Below, one piece after another: positions 51,909 to 60,378 of a stretch of 64,000 bases of DNA. Positions within the stretch are counted from its first letter, which is position 1; each line of letters opens with the position of its first letter. Location: positions 1-64,000 of the forward strand of contig NZ_JANKBI010000010.1 of assembly GCF_024622195.1 (NCBI RefSeq). The letters run 5' to 3'. The notes beneath the pieces are model-generated. The model worked only from the letters and a program-made list of their open reading frames with translations. It was not told the DNA's origin and did not search any database. Made by a program: the position numbers and the translations under genes. The stretch is from Murimonas intestini. GTDB taxonomy: Bacteria; Bacillota; Clostridia; Lachnospirales; Lachnospiraceae.

Positions 51909-53540
51909 TTACTCTCCGCGCAATACCTGATTCAGAATATCTGCAAGTGGTTCCATGGCATTCATCTCTTCTTCTACCGTATTTAACTGTGTACCTGACT
52001 CTATCAGCAGTGAACGCGGACGCATATGGAGGTTAAAGCGCAGACTCTTCAGGTAGATATTCCTGGTGAATCCCGGATAGTACTGCGCAGCCTTGAGCTG
52101 AAGCTGAAAGGAAAAAGCAAGGTTATCCTGGACATACGGGTTAGGGAGATAGTCAATATCCCCTGTCTCAGCAGAATAGCTGAGTCCGTTAAAAAACATG
52201 ATCCTGGCCGTAGGCTTCCCGTCTATATCAGTCACAAACCTGTAACCGTCCACTCCGTCCCTGTGCAGGTCGATCACCACCTCTATTGACGGATAAGTAT
52301 CGAGTATACTCTGTATATCCGGCGCTGCCAGATTATACGCCTTGTTCCTGTCCAATACCCCGTCGATCATATCATACACGGCAGTATGATGGATGACATT
52401 AAATCCATATTTATCCCGCAGAAGTTCTGCCAGGTGCTCCCCCACCCCAACGATGGTCGTACCCGTATCTCCAGGTACTGAATCGGTAAATCCTTCCTGG
52501 GAATGTGTGTGGTAGATCAGTATCTGGGGCTTTGAATTGTCTTCGCTTATGCTGAGGTCTTTGCCCATTAATGAGTCCAGGTTTAATCTGCTGCTGTCGA
52601 TAGTTGTAGTCATGTCTACTGTGAAAAAATTATTCAGAAGATAATCAAAGTTCTGCAGCTGGTCCATTGGCACCTCTGCTATTGGCTGCCGGGCCATGCC
52701 TCCCGGCTGATTCATCATATTGGACTGTGACGCGTCTGCCAGCTGTGTATCGCTGCCGGTCTTTTCAGTTTCCGCGTCCGGTCTTTCCATTCCTGGACTC
52801 TCAGTATCCGGTGACTGGGCTTCCGTCACCTGGCTTTCTGTTCCGGCTCCCGGATTTTCCGTTACTGAATCCTCTGTCCCGGCTCCTGTACCTTCTGTTC
52901 CTGAATCCTCTGTCCCGGCTCCTGTACCTTCTGTTCCTGAACCCTCTGTCCCGACTCCTGTACCTTCTGTTCCCGAACTCTCCGTTCCGGCTCCTGTACC
53001 TTCTGTTCCTGAACTCTCTGTTCCAGCTCCCGGATTTTCTGTTCCTGAACTTTCATTGCCGGCTCCCGCCCCCTCTGTTCCATGGTTCTCGTTTCCGGCT
53101 CCCTGACCTTCCATGCCAGAATTCCCGTTTCCTGCTCCCTGGCCTCCCGTGCCTCCTGCACCATCGCCCGCCGGATGGCCGGGCAGCTGGTCATGGCCGT
53201 CCTGAAGTCTGCTGTCCTCCCCCTCGGCTTCAACCATCATCTGATATTCGGGGCTGCTCTCGATGGCCTTGGTATCCTCCAGATAGTTTCTGACATAATC
53301 ATATACAGGAAATTGCTCACCTATGATGCGCTGGACCCAGTCTTTATTTTTATCTTCCCCAGGTTCTTCATATGTCAGCCCAGCCATATACGTATCCACC
53401 GACATTTTCTCAATCAGGCTATGTATATCAAGGAATCCGCTGTCTTCCATGATTCCGATCCCCCGGATCAATATATAAGTCCCGACGGCGAAGATGCCTG
53501 TCCATATTACCATACGGACCAATTTCTGCATATGCTTCAT
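51909..53540 (-). CDS. spoIIP: Stage II sporulation protein P with long repetitive linker
   Basis: Cell-wall amidase/endopeptidase of the DMP complex (SpoIIDMP) that drives engulfment during sporulation. The N-terminal membrane segment is at about residues 7-27 (LVRMVIWTGIFAVGTYILIRG). The C-terminal catalytic domain contains ILIYHTHSQEGF, VIDLHRDGVDG and IESGTQLNTVEEEMNAMEPL. Between them lies an about 110-residue Gly/Thr/Glu/Ser repeat (residues about 127-237) not found in most SpoIIP, which are about 400 residues. Start at ATG MKHMQKL behind GGGGTGA. It lies between gpr and lepA, as usual. Confidence 0.93.
   Translation of the reverse strand: MKHMQKLVRMVIWTGIFAVGTYILIRGIGIMEDSGFLDIHSLIEKMSVDTYMAGLTYEEPGEDKNKDWVQRIIGEQFPVYDYVRNYLEDTKAIESSPEYQMMVEAEGEDSRLQDGHDQLPGHPAGDGAGGTGGQGAGNGNSGMEGQGAGNENHGTEGAGAGNESSGTENPGAGTESSGTEGTGAGTESSGTEGTGVGTEGSGTEGTGAGTEDSGTEGTGAGTEDSVTENPGAGTESQVTEAQSPDTESPGMERPDAETEKTGSDTQLADASQSNMMNQPGGMARQPIAEVPMDQLQNFDYLLNNFFTVDMTTTIDSSRLNLDSLMGKDLSISEDNSKPQILIYHTHSQEGFTDSVPGDTGTTIVGVGEHLAELLRDKYGFNVIHHTAVYDMIDGVLDRNKAYNLAAPDIQSILDTYPSIEVVIDLHRDGVDGYRFVTDIDGKPTARIMFFNGLSYSAETGDIDYLPNPYVQDNLAFSFQLQLKAAQYYPGFTRNIYLKSLRFNLHMRPRSLLIESGTQLNTVEEEMNAMEPLADILNQVLRGE
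52830..53162 (-). repeat. 36-base tandem repeat array inside spoIIP
   Basis: About nine degenerate 12-residue units of the type GAGTESSGTEGT. The central four units (about 52870-53030) are nearly identical at the DNA level, indicating recent slippage or unequal crossing-over; outer units are more diverged (GAGNENHGTEGA). Confidence 0.9.
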
Positions 53541-53592
53541 ATTTTCACCCCAATCACAAAGGCGCCCTTTGGTGCCTTTAAGCTGACAACGA

Positions 53593-53624
53593 GCCAGATA
53601 AACGTGCATGCACATTTATCTGGC
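53593..53624. terminator. Hairpin between gpr and spoIIP
   Basis: GCCAGATAAA pairs with TTTATCTGGC, with a GTGCATGCAC palindrome in the loop. No long U-run. It could end gpr transcription partly or lie in the spoIIP leader. Confidence 0.45.
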
Positions 53625-53677
53625 GAATACCTGTCCACATAGCTATATGTGTTCATTATATGAAGAAACATCTCCAA

Positions 53678-54631
53678 TTATGACAGCTTAAGCGCGGCAT
53701 TGATTCCTTCTGAGATGGTAAAGCTGATCCTCTTGATGGTATCATCAATATCTTTTGGTGTGACAAACATGGTATTAAGATGCGGTGAGATCAGTTCATG
53801 GATAAGCTCATGCTTCTCTGCCTTATCCAGTGTTCCCAGGGCGCCCCCCAGGTTCTTGATGCCTTCCGCCTCATCCATTGAGGCAATCAATGTCTCCATA
53901 GCATCATTTACGATGGTGGCGGCATCCACTACCGTCGGCACACCGATGGCAATGACAGGCACACCCAGCACCTGCTCGCTTATTCCGTTTCTGTGGTTAC
54001 CCACGCCTGATCCCGGATTGATGCCCGTATCAGTGATCTGGATAGTCCTGTTCAGCCTTCTCGTACTCCTGGCTGCCAAGGCATCAATGACGATAACAAG
54101 GTCCGGCTTTGTCTCATCCACAACACCCTGTATGATTTCCAGAGTTTCCATACCGGTCTGGGCCATGACACCCGGAATGAGGCCGCTTATCATGTTCATC
54201 TTTTCTTCATTCATGGAAAACTTGCCGTATTCCTTAATTACATGCCTTGTTATGCGCACATTTCCAACAACACAGGGGCCGAGTGCATCAGGTGTCACAT
54301 CCCTGTTTCCCAGGCCAACGATAAGCACAGACTGTTCCTTCTCACCCATGAGTTTTTTCAGATGTTTGGACAGCTCCATTGATATTTCTCTGTGATATCC
54401 CTCATCAGGCATTGACAGATGAGGAGCCTCCAGCGTAATATAGGTTCCCACAGGTTTTCCCATGGCCTTGGCGCCATTCTCCGTCTCGATCACAACAGTA
54501 GTTGTACAGATCTCCTTCTCATCATCCTTGTCTTCCCAGATTTTCACACCCCGGATCTCCACATCATCTTCTTCGTAACTCTCTTTTGCCTCCAGCGCCA
54601 GATCGGTTCTGATATTAAATTTGCCCAGCAT
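53678..54631 (-). CDS. gpr: Germination protease GPR
   Basis: Aspartic-type endopeptidase (A25) that degrades small acid-soluble spore proteins at germination. The zymogen prosequence begins MLGKFNIRTDLALEAKE, whose cleavage site lies within the first 20 residues. The core has VGLGNRDVTPDALGPCV, PDLVIVIDALAARSTRRLNRTIQITDTGINPGSGVGNHR and VPTVVDAATIVNDAM. Length 317, a little shorter than in Bacillus. AAGGAGG precedes the ATG. Expected to be made in the forespore; I could not fix a sigma-G promoter with confidence. Confidence 0.95.
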   Translation of the reverse strand: MLGKFNIRTDLALEAKESYEEDDVEIRGVKIWEDKDDEKEICTTTVVIETENGAKAMGKPVGTYITLEAPHLSMPDEGYHREISMELSKHLKKLMGEKEQSVLIVGLGNRDVTPDALGPCVVGNVRITRHVIKEYGKFSMNEEKMNMISGLIPGVMAQTGMETLEIIQGVVDETKPDLVIVIDALAARSTRRLNRTIQITDTGINPGSGVGNHRNGISEQVLGVPVIAIGVPTVVDAATIVNDAMETLIASMDEAEGIKNLGGALGTLDKAEKHELIHELISPHLNTMFVTPKDIDDTIKRISFTISEGINAALKLS

Positions 54632-54695
54632 GACATCCTCCTTAAAAAACTCTTTGTTTTTCTCATATTTTTTACATTTTTTTGAGAATTATGTA

Positions 54696-54724
54696 TTGAC
54701 ATACCAGCTTTGTTGGACTAGAAT
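54696..54724 (+). promoter_or_regulatory. rpsT promoter
   Basis: TTGACA (54696-54701), 17-base spacer, TAGAAT (54719-54724). The leader of about 155 bases up to the start codon may hold S20 autoregulation, but no defined element is recognised. Confidence 0.75.
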
Positions 54725-54886
54725 ATATGAGTATGTGTAACTGCTTAATATCATTATGCTTATCGACCGCGGTACTGCTGATATTAAAGTTACTAAAATG
54801 TTTACATTAGAACGTCCGTGTCCGGCTTTAATGAAACAATAAAAAATAACAACTAATAAAGAAGAATAATTTTGGAGGTGTAGGTC

Positions 54887-55150
54887 TTGGCTAACATCAA
54901 ATCTGCGAAGAAGAGAATCTTAGTAAACAGAACAAAAGCTGAACGTAACAAATCAATCAAATCAAGTGTTAAAACAGCAATCAAAAAGGTGGACGTTGCT
55001 ATTGCCGCTAAGGATAAGGAAGCTGCAACTGCTGCACTGATCAATGCTACTTCTGTGATTGACAAAGCTACGAAGAAGGGTGTTTATCATAAGAATACTT
55101 CAGCAAGAAAAGTATCCCGACTGACAAAAGCTGTCAACAGCATTGCTTAA
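54887..55150 (+). CDS. rpsT: 30S ribosomal protein S20
   Basis: An 87-residue basic protein, MANIKSAKKRILVNRTKAERNKS, with the usual alternating Lys/Ala-rich helices. It binds 16S rRNA early in 30S assembly. The start is TTG, with GGAGGTG six bases upstream; a poor start codon is common for S20, which is autoregulated at translation. A terminator follows. Confidence 0.97.
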   Translation: MANIKSAKKRILVNRTKAERNKSIKSSVKTAIKKVDVAIAAKDKEAATAALINATSVIDKATKKGVYHKNTSARKVSRLTKAVNSIA

Positions 55151-55196
55151 TTATAAATAAAATAAGAGATCCTTTTTAGTATCTCTAATAATAAAA

Positions 55197-55227
55197 AATA
55201 ACCGGGGCCGTCACCCGGTTATTTTTT
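55197..55227 (+). terminator. rpsT terminator
   Basis: AATAACCGGG (55197-55206), short loop, CCCGGTTATT (55214-55223), then TTTT. A weaker AGAGAT/ATCTCT hairpin lies just before it. Confidence 0.9.
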
Positions 55228-55271
55228 ATCCTCTATTCTCTTTTGACATAAACGGCAAATGACTTAAATCA

Positions 55272-56714
55272 TCAGTTTTGTATAAAATCCGCAATAGTAT
55301 CTGTTACATTTTCAGGAATATGTTTCTCCCCCGTATAATCTGCCGGACCGTTCTCGTAGCTGCCGGGCATGAACATATGAGTAAGGCCGGGGAAGGATTT
55401 AAATGTCCAGTTCTCTTTATCCTTAAAACCGTCTTCCCAGATCTTGTAGTCATCCATAGTCACCTGGTAGTCTTCCTCTCCCTGCAGTACAAGTACCGGC
55501 ATAGTCATATTTTCAGCTTCTTTTACATTATCATACTCCAGAATGCTCTCTATATATGCTGGATACAGGCCCATCACTGTCTCATCCTCGCCAAGACTCT
55601 TCCAGTCTTTCAGGCGCTCCACCTCTTTTCTGGTGTTTTCATATGCTGCCTTATCTTCATCTGTGGGCTCCTGATTCAGGCTCTCCATAAACTCACACTG
55701 GCGGCTGAGCGTGTCTGTAAAGCTTCTGGCAGGCGCAGCCATCATGATACATCCGTCCGGTGCAGACGCTTCCGCTATAGCCGGCATCATCATGCCGCCC
55801 TGGCTGTGTCCGGCCACATATACTTTTGTAACTCCCTTCAGGGAGCGTACCATCTCTACAGCTGATACTGCATCATTCACAGTCTCATCATAAACAGTAA
55901 AATCTTTATCTTTTGCCAGTTCTTCTCCGTAAACATAGCTGATCTTGTCATAGCGGTAAGAGGCTATACCCTGCTGTGCCAGCCCCCATGCCAGGTCCTG
56001 AAAAGGCTTCAGTTTCCCTACTGTCTCATTTCTGTCGCTGGAACCTGAACCATGGACAAATACTACCACGGCATATTCATCTTGATTTTCGGGCTGTGTA
56101 AAGGTTCCAGGAAGCTCCCAGCCATCCCTTATCTTCAGGCTCATTTCTGTCTCCTTAACTCCTTCCGGTGTTACAGGTCCAGCATTTTCTTCTTTATATA
56201 AGCCGGTATGGATCCCTGCTATCTTGCCCTGTGCATCAAAGCTGATTACCATGTTCCACGGCTGCACAGAAAAATCGCACGGTACCTGCACATTTGTATA
56301 CTGGACAGTACTGTCACTGATCCAGGCAGGCATAATACTTCCCAGCTCACCTGAAGCTGCTATGGCTGGCGCCATACTCTGCTCCAGCTGCCCGCTATCC
56401 ACCGCTTTTTTCATTTCATCCACATATGGATAATCTGTTTTCAGCTTATCATAGTCTCCTGCTATCAAGTCAGCAGCAAATGCCTGGGCCAGATCTGTTA
56501 ATCCATTCTCCTCCTGTGACACTCCCGATGTCTCATCTGTACCTGCCTCTTCCTGTGCAGCAGCTGATACTTCTTCTGTTGATGCCTCTTCTGTACCTGC
56601 TTCCTCCTCAGCTGCTGATGCCTCCGTCTCAGCCGCCGCTGCAGTTATTGTGCTGCCAGCCAGCGCCAGAGCCAATCCCAGGGCAGCTAAGCCTTTCATA
56701 TTCATCTTCTTCAT
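55272..56714 (-). CDS. Secreted alpha/beta hydrolase with DUF3887-like N-terminal domain
   Basis: A 480-residue protein. The signal peptide ends about AAAAETEAS, followed by an acidic Ala/Glu/Ser/Thr linker. A DUF3887-like domain (LAQAFAADLIAGDYDKL) and then an alpha/beta hydrolase follow: FVHGSGSSDRNET, the nucleophile elbow VAGHSQGGMM, an acid in QGEEDYQV and His in GLTHMFMPG. It should act outside the membrane as an esterase or peptidase; substrate unknown. Divergent from the S66 peptidase gene and convergent with rpsT. Confidence 0.85.
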   Translation of the reverse strand: MKKMNMKGLAALGLALALAGSTITAAAAETEASAAEEEAGTEEASTEEVSAAAQEEAGTDETSGVSQEENGLTDLAQAFAADLIAGDYDKLKTDYPYVDEMKKAVDSGQLEQSMAPAIAASGELGSIMPAWISDSTVQYTNVQVPCDFSVQPWNMVISFDAQGKIAGIHTGLYKEENAGPVTPEGVKETEMSLKIRDGWELPGTFTQPENQDEYAVVVFVHGSGSSDRNETVGKLKPFQDLAWGLAQQGIASYRYDKISYVYGEELAKDKDFTVYDETVNDAVSAVEMVRSLKGVTKVYVAGHSQGGMMMPAIAEASAPDGCIMMAAPARSFTDTLSRQCEFMESLNQEPTDEDKAAYENTRKEVERLKDWKSLGEDETVMGLYPAYIESILEYDNVKEAENMTMPVLVLQGEEDYQVTMDDYKIWEDGFKDKENWTFKSFPGLTHMFMPGSYENGPADYTGEKHIPENVTDTIADFIQN

Positions 56715-57026
56715 TGTCTCCTCCTGTCCGCACCTGAATCCCGATGCTTATAATTTAGATGCATATAATTTGTTGATATCAGTAGTATAACACAGCCATA
56801 TTCTAAAACAAAAGAGCTGATGACTGATGTATGGTTTTTCGCGTTTGAACGATTAAGCGGTTACAAACAGCTTTACATTAAATCATTTTCTTACGGTCTG
56901 TACATTGTTACTTTACATTTTCTTTTCTGAATTGTATGATTAGAATTGAAGCCATAAAATTAAAGTCTAAGTAGTGATATGCGCTTTTAGGACTTGACAT
57001 ATAAGATCAGAAAAGGGAGAAGAATC
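56715..57026. promoter_or_regulatory. Divergent control region of the hydrolase and S66 peptidase genes
   Basis: No gene in this 312-base gap. Toward the peptidase: TTTACA (56912-56917), 17-base spacer, TATGAT (56935-56940). No clear promoter toward the hydrolase and no notable structure. Confidence 0.5.
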
Positions 57027-57917
57027 ATGAGACCACCATTGATGACGAAGGACAAAATGATTGGAATATGTACGGCAAGTCATGTTGCTGACAGAAAAGA
57101 GTACGCAGAAACCATCACTGCAATTGAATCAAAGACAGGATTCAAAGTGTTAGAAGCTAATAATCTGTATAAGGACACATATGGTTATCTTGCATCACCA
57201 GAGGAACGCGCGTCAGATTTTAACCAATTGATTACAGATGAAAGGGTGGGAATGATATTTTTCGGAGGCGGTGAAGGAAGCAATGAACTTCTTCCCTTCA
57301 TTGATTTTGAAAATATTAAGCGTAATCCCAAGATAATATGCAGCTATAGTGACGGTACAACAATACTCAATACAGTTTGGGCAAAAACAGGTCTGGAAAC
57401 GTTTTATGGACAGGCACCGCATATTTTTAATGAACTTACAGAATATGATTACGGCTGTTTCCAGCGCAGCTTTGTGGAAGGCAGCAGCAATAAGCATGTA
57501 TCAAACAGCAAATGGTACATCCAGACTTCTGGAACAGGCAAAGGTATACTTATAGGGGGATATGCGCGGAATTTTGCAATGCTTTTGGGCAACAGATATT
57601 TTCCGCTTGCCCCTGATAAAAAGTATATTTTATTTATAGAAGACCACGAAGTGTTTGGCAATGTCGGCTACGTCAGTGCCATGCTGTCACATATGGAACA
57701 ATATGATTTTATAGATAATGTCCGGGGGCTGCTCTTTGGAAATTATTCAGACAGTATACACCCGGAACTTCTCGCAAGAATTAAACGCTTCGGAGAAAAA
57801 CACAAAATACCCTCCGCATATTGTGATGACTTTGGACACGGGGAAAATCATGCAGTTCTTCCAATAGGTAGAATGGCTGAATTTAACAGTGAAAAAGAGT
57901 TACTGAATTTTTTATAA
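57027..57917 (+). CDS. S66-family peptidase (LD-carboxypeptidase/MccF-like)
   Basis: A 296-residue protein of the S66 family. The nucleophile Ser is in CSYSDGTTILN, Glu in FIEDHEVFGNVGY, and His in FGHGENHAVLPIG. Members trim peptidoglycan tetrapeptides or inactivate microcin C-like compounds; the divergent GYSD context and the absence of a signal peptide fit the cytosolic MccF-like or LdcA-like groups equally well. Start at ATG MRPPLMTKD with GGGAG seven bases upstream; an earlier in-frame TTG is not preceded by a good site. Confidence 0.85.
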   Translation: MRPPLMTKDKMIGICTASHVADRKEYAETITAIESKTGFKVLEANNLYKDTYGYLASPEERASDFNQLITDERVGMIFFGGGEGSNELLPFIDFENIKRNPKIICSYSDGTTILNTVWAKTGLETFYGQAPHIFNELTEYDYGCFQRSFVEGSSNKHVSNSKWYIQTSGTGKGILIGGYARNFAMLLGNRYFPLAPDKKYILFIEDHEVFGNVGYVSAMLSHMEQYDFIDNVRGLLFGNYSDSIHPELLARIKRFGEKHKIPSAYCDDFGHGENHAVLPIGRMAEFNSEKELLNFL

Positions 57918-57968
57918 CCTGGAAAGAATCTATGTTACTTTTTAAGGGAACAATGGGACAAAATAAAA

Positions 57969-57992
57969 GGCAGAGCGTCCTCCCGCTCTGCC
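57969..57992. terminator. Shared terminator of the S66 gene and holA
   Basis: GGCAGAGCG (57969-57977) pairs with CGCTCTGCC (57984-57992). The minus strand continues TTTTATTTTG, eight bases after the holA stop. Confidence 0.85.
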
Positions 57993-58000
57993 CTGTCCCT

Positions 58001-58981
58001 CTATTTCGCGCTGTATTTTACAATAAGCAGCTCTACGCTCATTCTGTCATTTATCTGTCCTGTCTTTACTGCCTCTTCTGAATCCACACAATCTTCCACG
58101 GCTTCTTTCAGCTTCTCTTTTGTAAATGCTCCAGCCTGCCTCACATAGTTTCTGGCTATGAAGCTCTGCAGTCCTGTTTTAGACGCTATGGTATTGATAT
58201 CATACCCCTGCTCCAAAAGTTCCTTGACCTGATACAGCAGATTGAACTGCCTGGCTATGAGGAACAGAATTCTCATTGGGGGCTCCTTCAATGCCAGCAG
58301 GTCATAGTATAGTGAGAGTGCCCTTGCCTGCTGTCTGCCTGCGATCGCATTGATCATGTCGAAGATCTTATTGACTGTGCGGTTTGTGCCTATTGCCTCC
58401 ACATCATCCTTTGTTATTACATCTCTGCCCATGGTATAGCAGATAAGCTTTTCCAGCTCCTGGGAGATATTCTCCATATCGGTCCCTGTCTTTTCCAGAA
58501 AGAGCTGCATAGTGTCCTGGGTAATATTCTTCCGCTCACTCTTTAGTATGCCCAGTATCCAGCGCATCAGAGTCTTTTCATCCTGCCTTGCAAATTCTAC
58601 CGGTCTTCCTGCGCTCTTTACAGCCTTGTACAGCTTTCCTCTTTTGTCCACTTCAGATTCTACAAAAACGATATAAGTCTCGGCTGGCACGGTCTTCATG
58701 TAATCAGCCAGCTCCGGGCTTGCATTCTTAAAGAATCCGCTGTCCTCTATCAATATCAGCCTTCTTTCCCCGAAAAAGGGCATTGTCTCCGCCTGGTCTA
58801 TCACTTCTTTAACGTCAATTCCTTTTCCTGAATAAATATTCAGGTTCATCGTATCCCCCTCAGGGATCAGGGCGTTTTTTAATTTGTTCTTGTACTGGTT
58901 CTTCAGATAAGTCTCTTCCCCGAACAGGAGGTAGACATTTTTAAATTCATGCTTTTTTAAATCTTCTATTAGGCTTTTCAT
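58001..58981 (-). CDS. holA: DNA polymerase III subunit delta
   Basis: Subunit of the clamp loader that opens the beta sliding clamp. The AAA+-like N-terminal domain starts MKSLIEDLKKHEFKNVYLLFGEETYLKNQYK and contains FFGERRLILIEDSGFF, the clamp-binding area. The helical lid follows, and the C-terminal collar domain includes VNKIFDMINAIAGRQQARAL and ILFLIARQFNLLYQVKELLEQG. Normal length (326). It stands alone with its own terminator. Confidence 0.94.
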   Translation of the reverse strand: MKSLIEDLKKHEFKNVYLLFGEETYLKNQYKNKLKNALIPEGDTMNLNIYSGKGIDVKEVIDQAETMPFFGERRLILIEDSGFFKNASPELADYMKTVPAETYIVFVESEVDKRGKLYKAVKSAGRPVEFARQDEKTLMRWILGILKSERKNITQDTMQLFLEKTGTDMENISQELEKLICYTMGRDVITKDDVEAIGTNRTVNKIFDMINAIAGRQQARALSLYYDLLALKEPPMRILFLIARQFNLLYQVKELLEQGYDINTIASKTGLQSFIARNYVRQAGAFTKEKLKEAVEDCVDSEEAVKTGQINDRMSVELLIVKYSAK

Positions 58982-59105
58982 TCGTTCTCATCCCTATCCT
59001 TTAACTTGCCGGAATGCCCGTTTGCTTCTGATAATCATACTAAAATAATGCACTTCCGTCAAGCGGGACCTTGCTTAAAAGGCCGGGGCTTTCTTTTCTA
59101 AAAAG

Positions 59106-59315
59106 CTATTTTGTTTCTTTTAAAGCCTCCATCTTCATCTCGCGTTTCTTCTTTGTCATAAGGCCGCCCACCCTTCCTGTCTCTTTTGCAGAAAGGCTCT
59201 TCCAGCCATCCTTCAGCACTCTGTCCATCAATCCCAGCTCCTCAGCTATTTCATATTTCAGCTGTTCCTCCGGTGTCAGTTCATCCAATTTTATTTTCTT
59301 TTCCTTCTTTGCCAT
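59106..59315 (-). CDS. Alpha/beta-type small acid-soluble spore protein
   Basis: A 69-residue DNA-binding spore protein. LKYEIAEELGLMDRVLKDGWKSLSAKETGRVGGLM matches the two conserved SASP blocks (the first contains the GPR cleavage region; the second is GxVGGxM). It coats forespore DNA and protects it from UV and heat, and is degraded by GPR, encoded 4.5 kb away. The N-terminal Lys-rich extension is typical of the clostridial subgroup. AAAGGAG lies 12 bases before the ATG, inside a hairpin (see 59321-59357). Confidence 0.88.
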   Translation of the reverse strand: MAKKEKKIKLDELTPEEQLKYEIAEELGLMDRVLKDGWKSLSAKETGRVGGLMTKKKREMKMEALKETK

Positions 59316-59320
59316 AAAAA

Positions 59321-59357
59321 AGCCATGCTCCTTTCGTTGTTCTGATTGGAGTATGGC
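59321..59357 (-). terminator. Terminator of the padR-pspC operon
   Basis: AGCCATGCTCC (59321-59331) pairs with GGAGTATGGC (59348-59357); the minus strand continues UUUUUU. It follows pspC and also covers the ribosome binding site of the SASP gene, so read-through transcripts would translate the SASP poorly. Confidence 0.75.
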
Positions 59358-59378
59358 CTCTTTTCACACTTTTATACA
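59349..59378 (-). promoter_or_regulatory. Probable sigma-G (forespore) promoter of the SASP gene
   Basis: Minus strand TGTATA (59373-59378; the GTATA part fits the gHATR -35 consensus), 17-base spacer, CATACTC (59349-59355; CATnHTA consensus with one mismatch), about 30 bases before the SASP ATG. The -10 lies inside the pspC terminator stem. Confidence 0.6.
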
Positions 59379-59387
59379 AATTTCCTG

Positions 59388-59579
59388 TCAGCCTTCCGGC
59401 GGATAAGGTATAACGATCGCTGCAACGATATAGATGATAAACCCGGTGGTGGTACATCCCAGCAGCACCATCAGAAGCCGGATCAGAGTCGGGTCAATAT
59501 TCAGGTATTCTCCTATGCCGCCGCAAACTCCGCAGATCATCTTATTCTCTATTGATTTATATAATTTTTTTGGTCCCAT
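59388..59579 (-). CDS. PspC-domain membrane protein
   Basis: A 63-residue protein: KLYKSIENKMICGVCGGIGEYLNIDPTLIRL is the PspC motif, followed by one hydrophobic segment GCTTTGFIIYIVAAIVI. PspC-domain proteins act in envelope stress sensing. The ATG is one base after the DUF4097 stop, and its AAAGGAGG lies in that gene's last codons, so translation is coupled. Confidence 0.9.
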   Translation of the reverse strand: MGPKKLYKSIENKMICGVCGGIGEYLNIDPTLIRLLMVLLGCTTTGFIIYIVAAIVIPYPPEG

Positions 59580-59580
59580 A

Positions 59581-60378
59581 CTAATTTCCTCCTTTAAATT
59601 CAATGTCTATATTTCCCATATCACAATCAAGCTCCAGGTCCTTTGACGCACCATTGTCGATCTCTTTAGATACACTCAGCCCGGAATCTTTCTTTCCGTC
59701 AACAGAAACACTTCCCATGCCGCAGTCTATATCATAATTAAAATCATCCTTCTTTCCTTCCAGGCTCACTTTTATGCTTCCCATACTGCATTCAAATGAT
59801 CCTTCCTTCATGATACTGCCATCCATATTGATTTTTCCCATATCACAGCTTAATTCCACAGAATCAGCCTTGATACCCTGAATATTAGCTTCTCCCATAT
59901 CAATGGACATCTCTATTTCCTTAAAAACCAGGTCTCTTGGCACTTTCAGCGTCAGAAGGGATTCCTTATTTTGTGATATAGGGATATTTTTCAACTTACT
60001 CTCATCCCAGATCTTCAATGTCCTGCCGCTCTCCTCATACAGCAGCTCCCTGCTGTTTTTCATATCCGCCGTAAGAGATATATCATCACCGTCATAGTAT
60101 AAAATATCTACATCACATATATCCAGTTCTAATTCTATGCTGCGGATGTCCTTAAATGACTCTTCATAGTGTTTTGTGCTTCCTGATCCCTCATCTGCAC
60201 CTCCTGCCACCAGCCTGTGATTTTCTGAGTCCCAGGCCAGGGACCATACATGGTCCTGAGCTGCATCTCTCAGATCTATAAATCTGACCCCCATGCTTAC
60301 GGCTGCGATGCTGAAGACAAGTCCCAGGCTGATGAAGATGGCACATAGAATCAGCATTGTCTTTGTAAATTTTCTCAT
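59581..60378 (-). CDS. DUF4097 beta-strand repeat protein, membrane-anchored
   Basis: A 265-residue protein with an N-terminal hydrophobic anchor (about residues 8-28) and a beta-helix-like repeat domain. Repeating units such as VDILYYDGDDISL, GEANIQGIKADSVELSCDMGKINMDGS and CGMGSVSVDGKKD are typical of DUF4097/DUF4098 adhesin-like proteins. Function unknown; it is linked here with PadR, DUF1700 and PspC, a module thought to respond to envelope stress. It overlaps the DUF1700 gene by four bases (ATGA). Confidence 0.86.
   Translation of the reverse strand: MRKFTKTMLILCAIFISLGLVFSIAAVSMGVRFIDLRDAAQDHVWSLAWDSENHRLVAGGADEGSGSTKHYEESFKDIRSIELELDICDVDILYYDGDDISLTADMKNSRELLYEESGRTLKIWDESKLKNIPISQNKESLLTLKVPRDLVFKEIEMSIDMGEANIQGIKADSVELSCDMGKINMDGSIMKEGSFECSMGSIKVSLEGKKDDFNYDIDCGMGSVSVDGKKDSGLSVSKEIDNGASKDLELDCDMGNIDIEFKGGN

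Noticed and set aside
52830..53162. CRISPR-like array
   Set aside because: The 36-base period is tempting, but units abut without spacers and stay in frame with SpoIIP; no cas genes are present.
52667..53293. Long plus-strand open frames opposite the spoIIP repeat
   Set aside because: They are reading-frame shadows of the 36-base repeat on the coding strand (Pro/Ser-rich), without ribosome binding sites.
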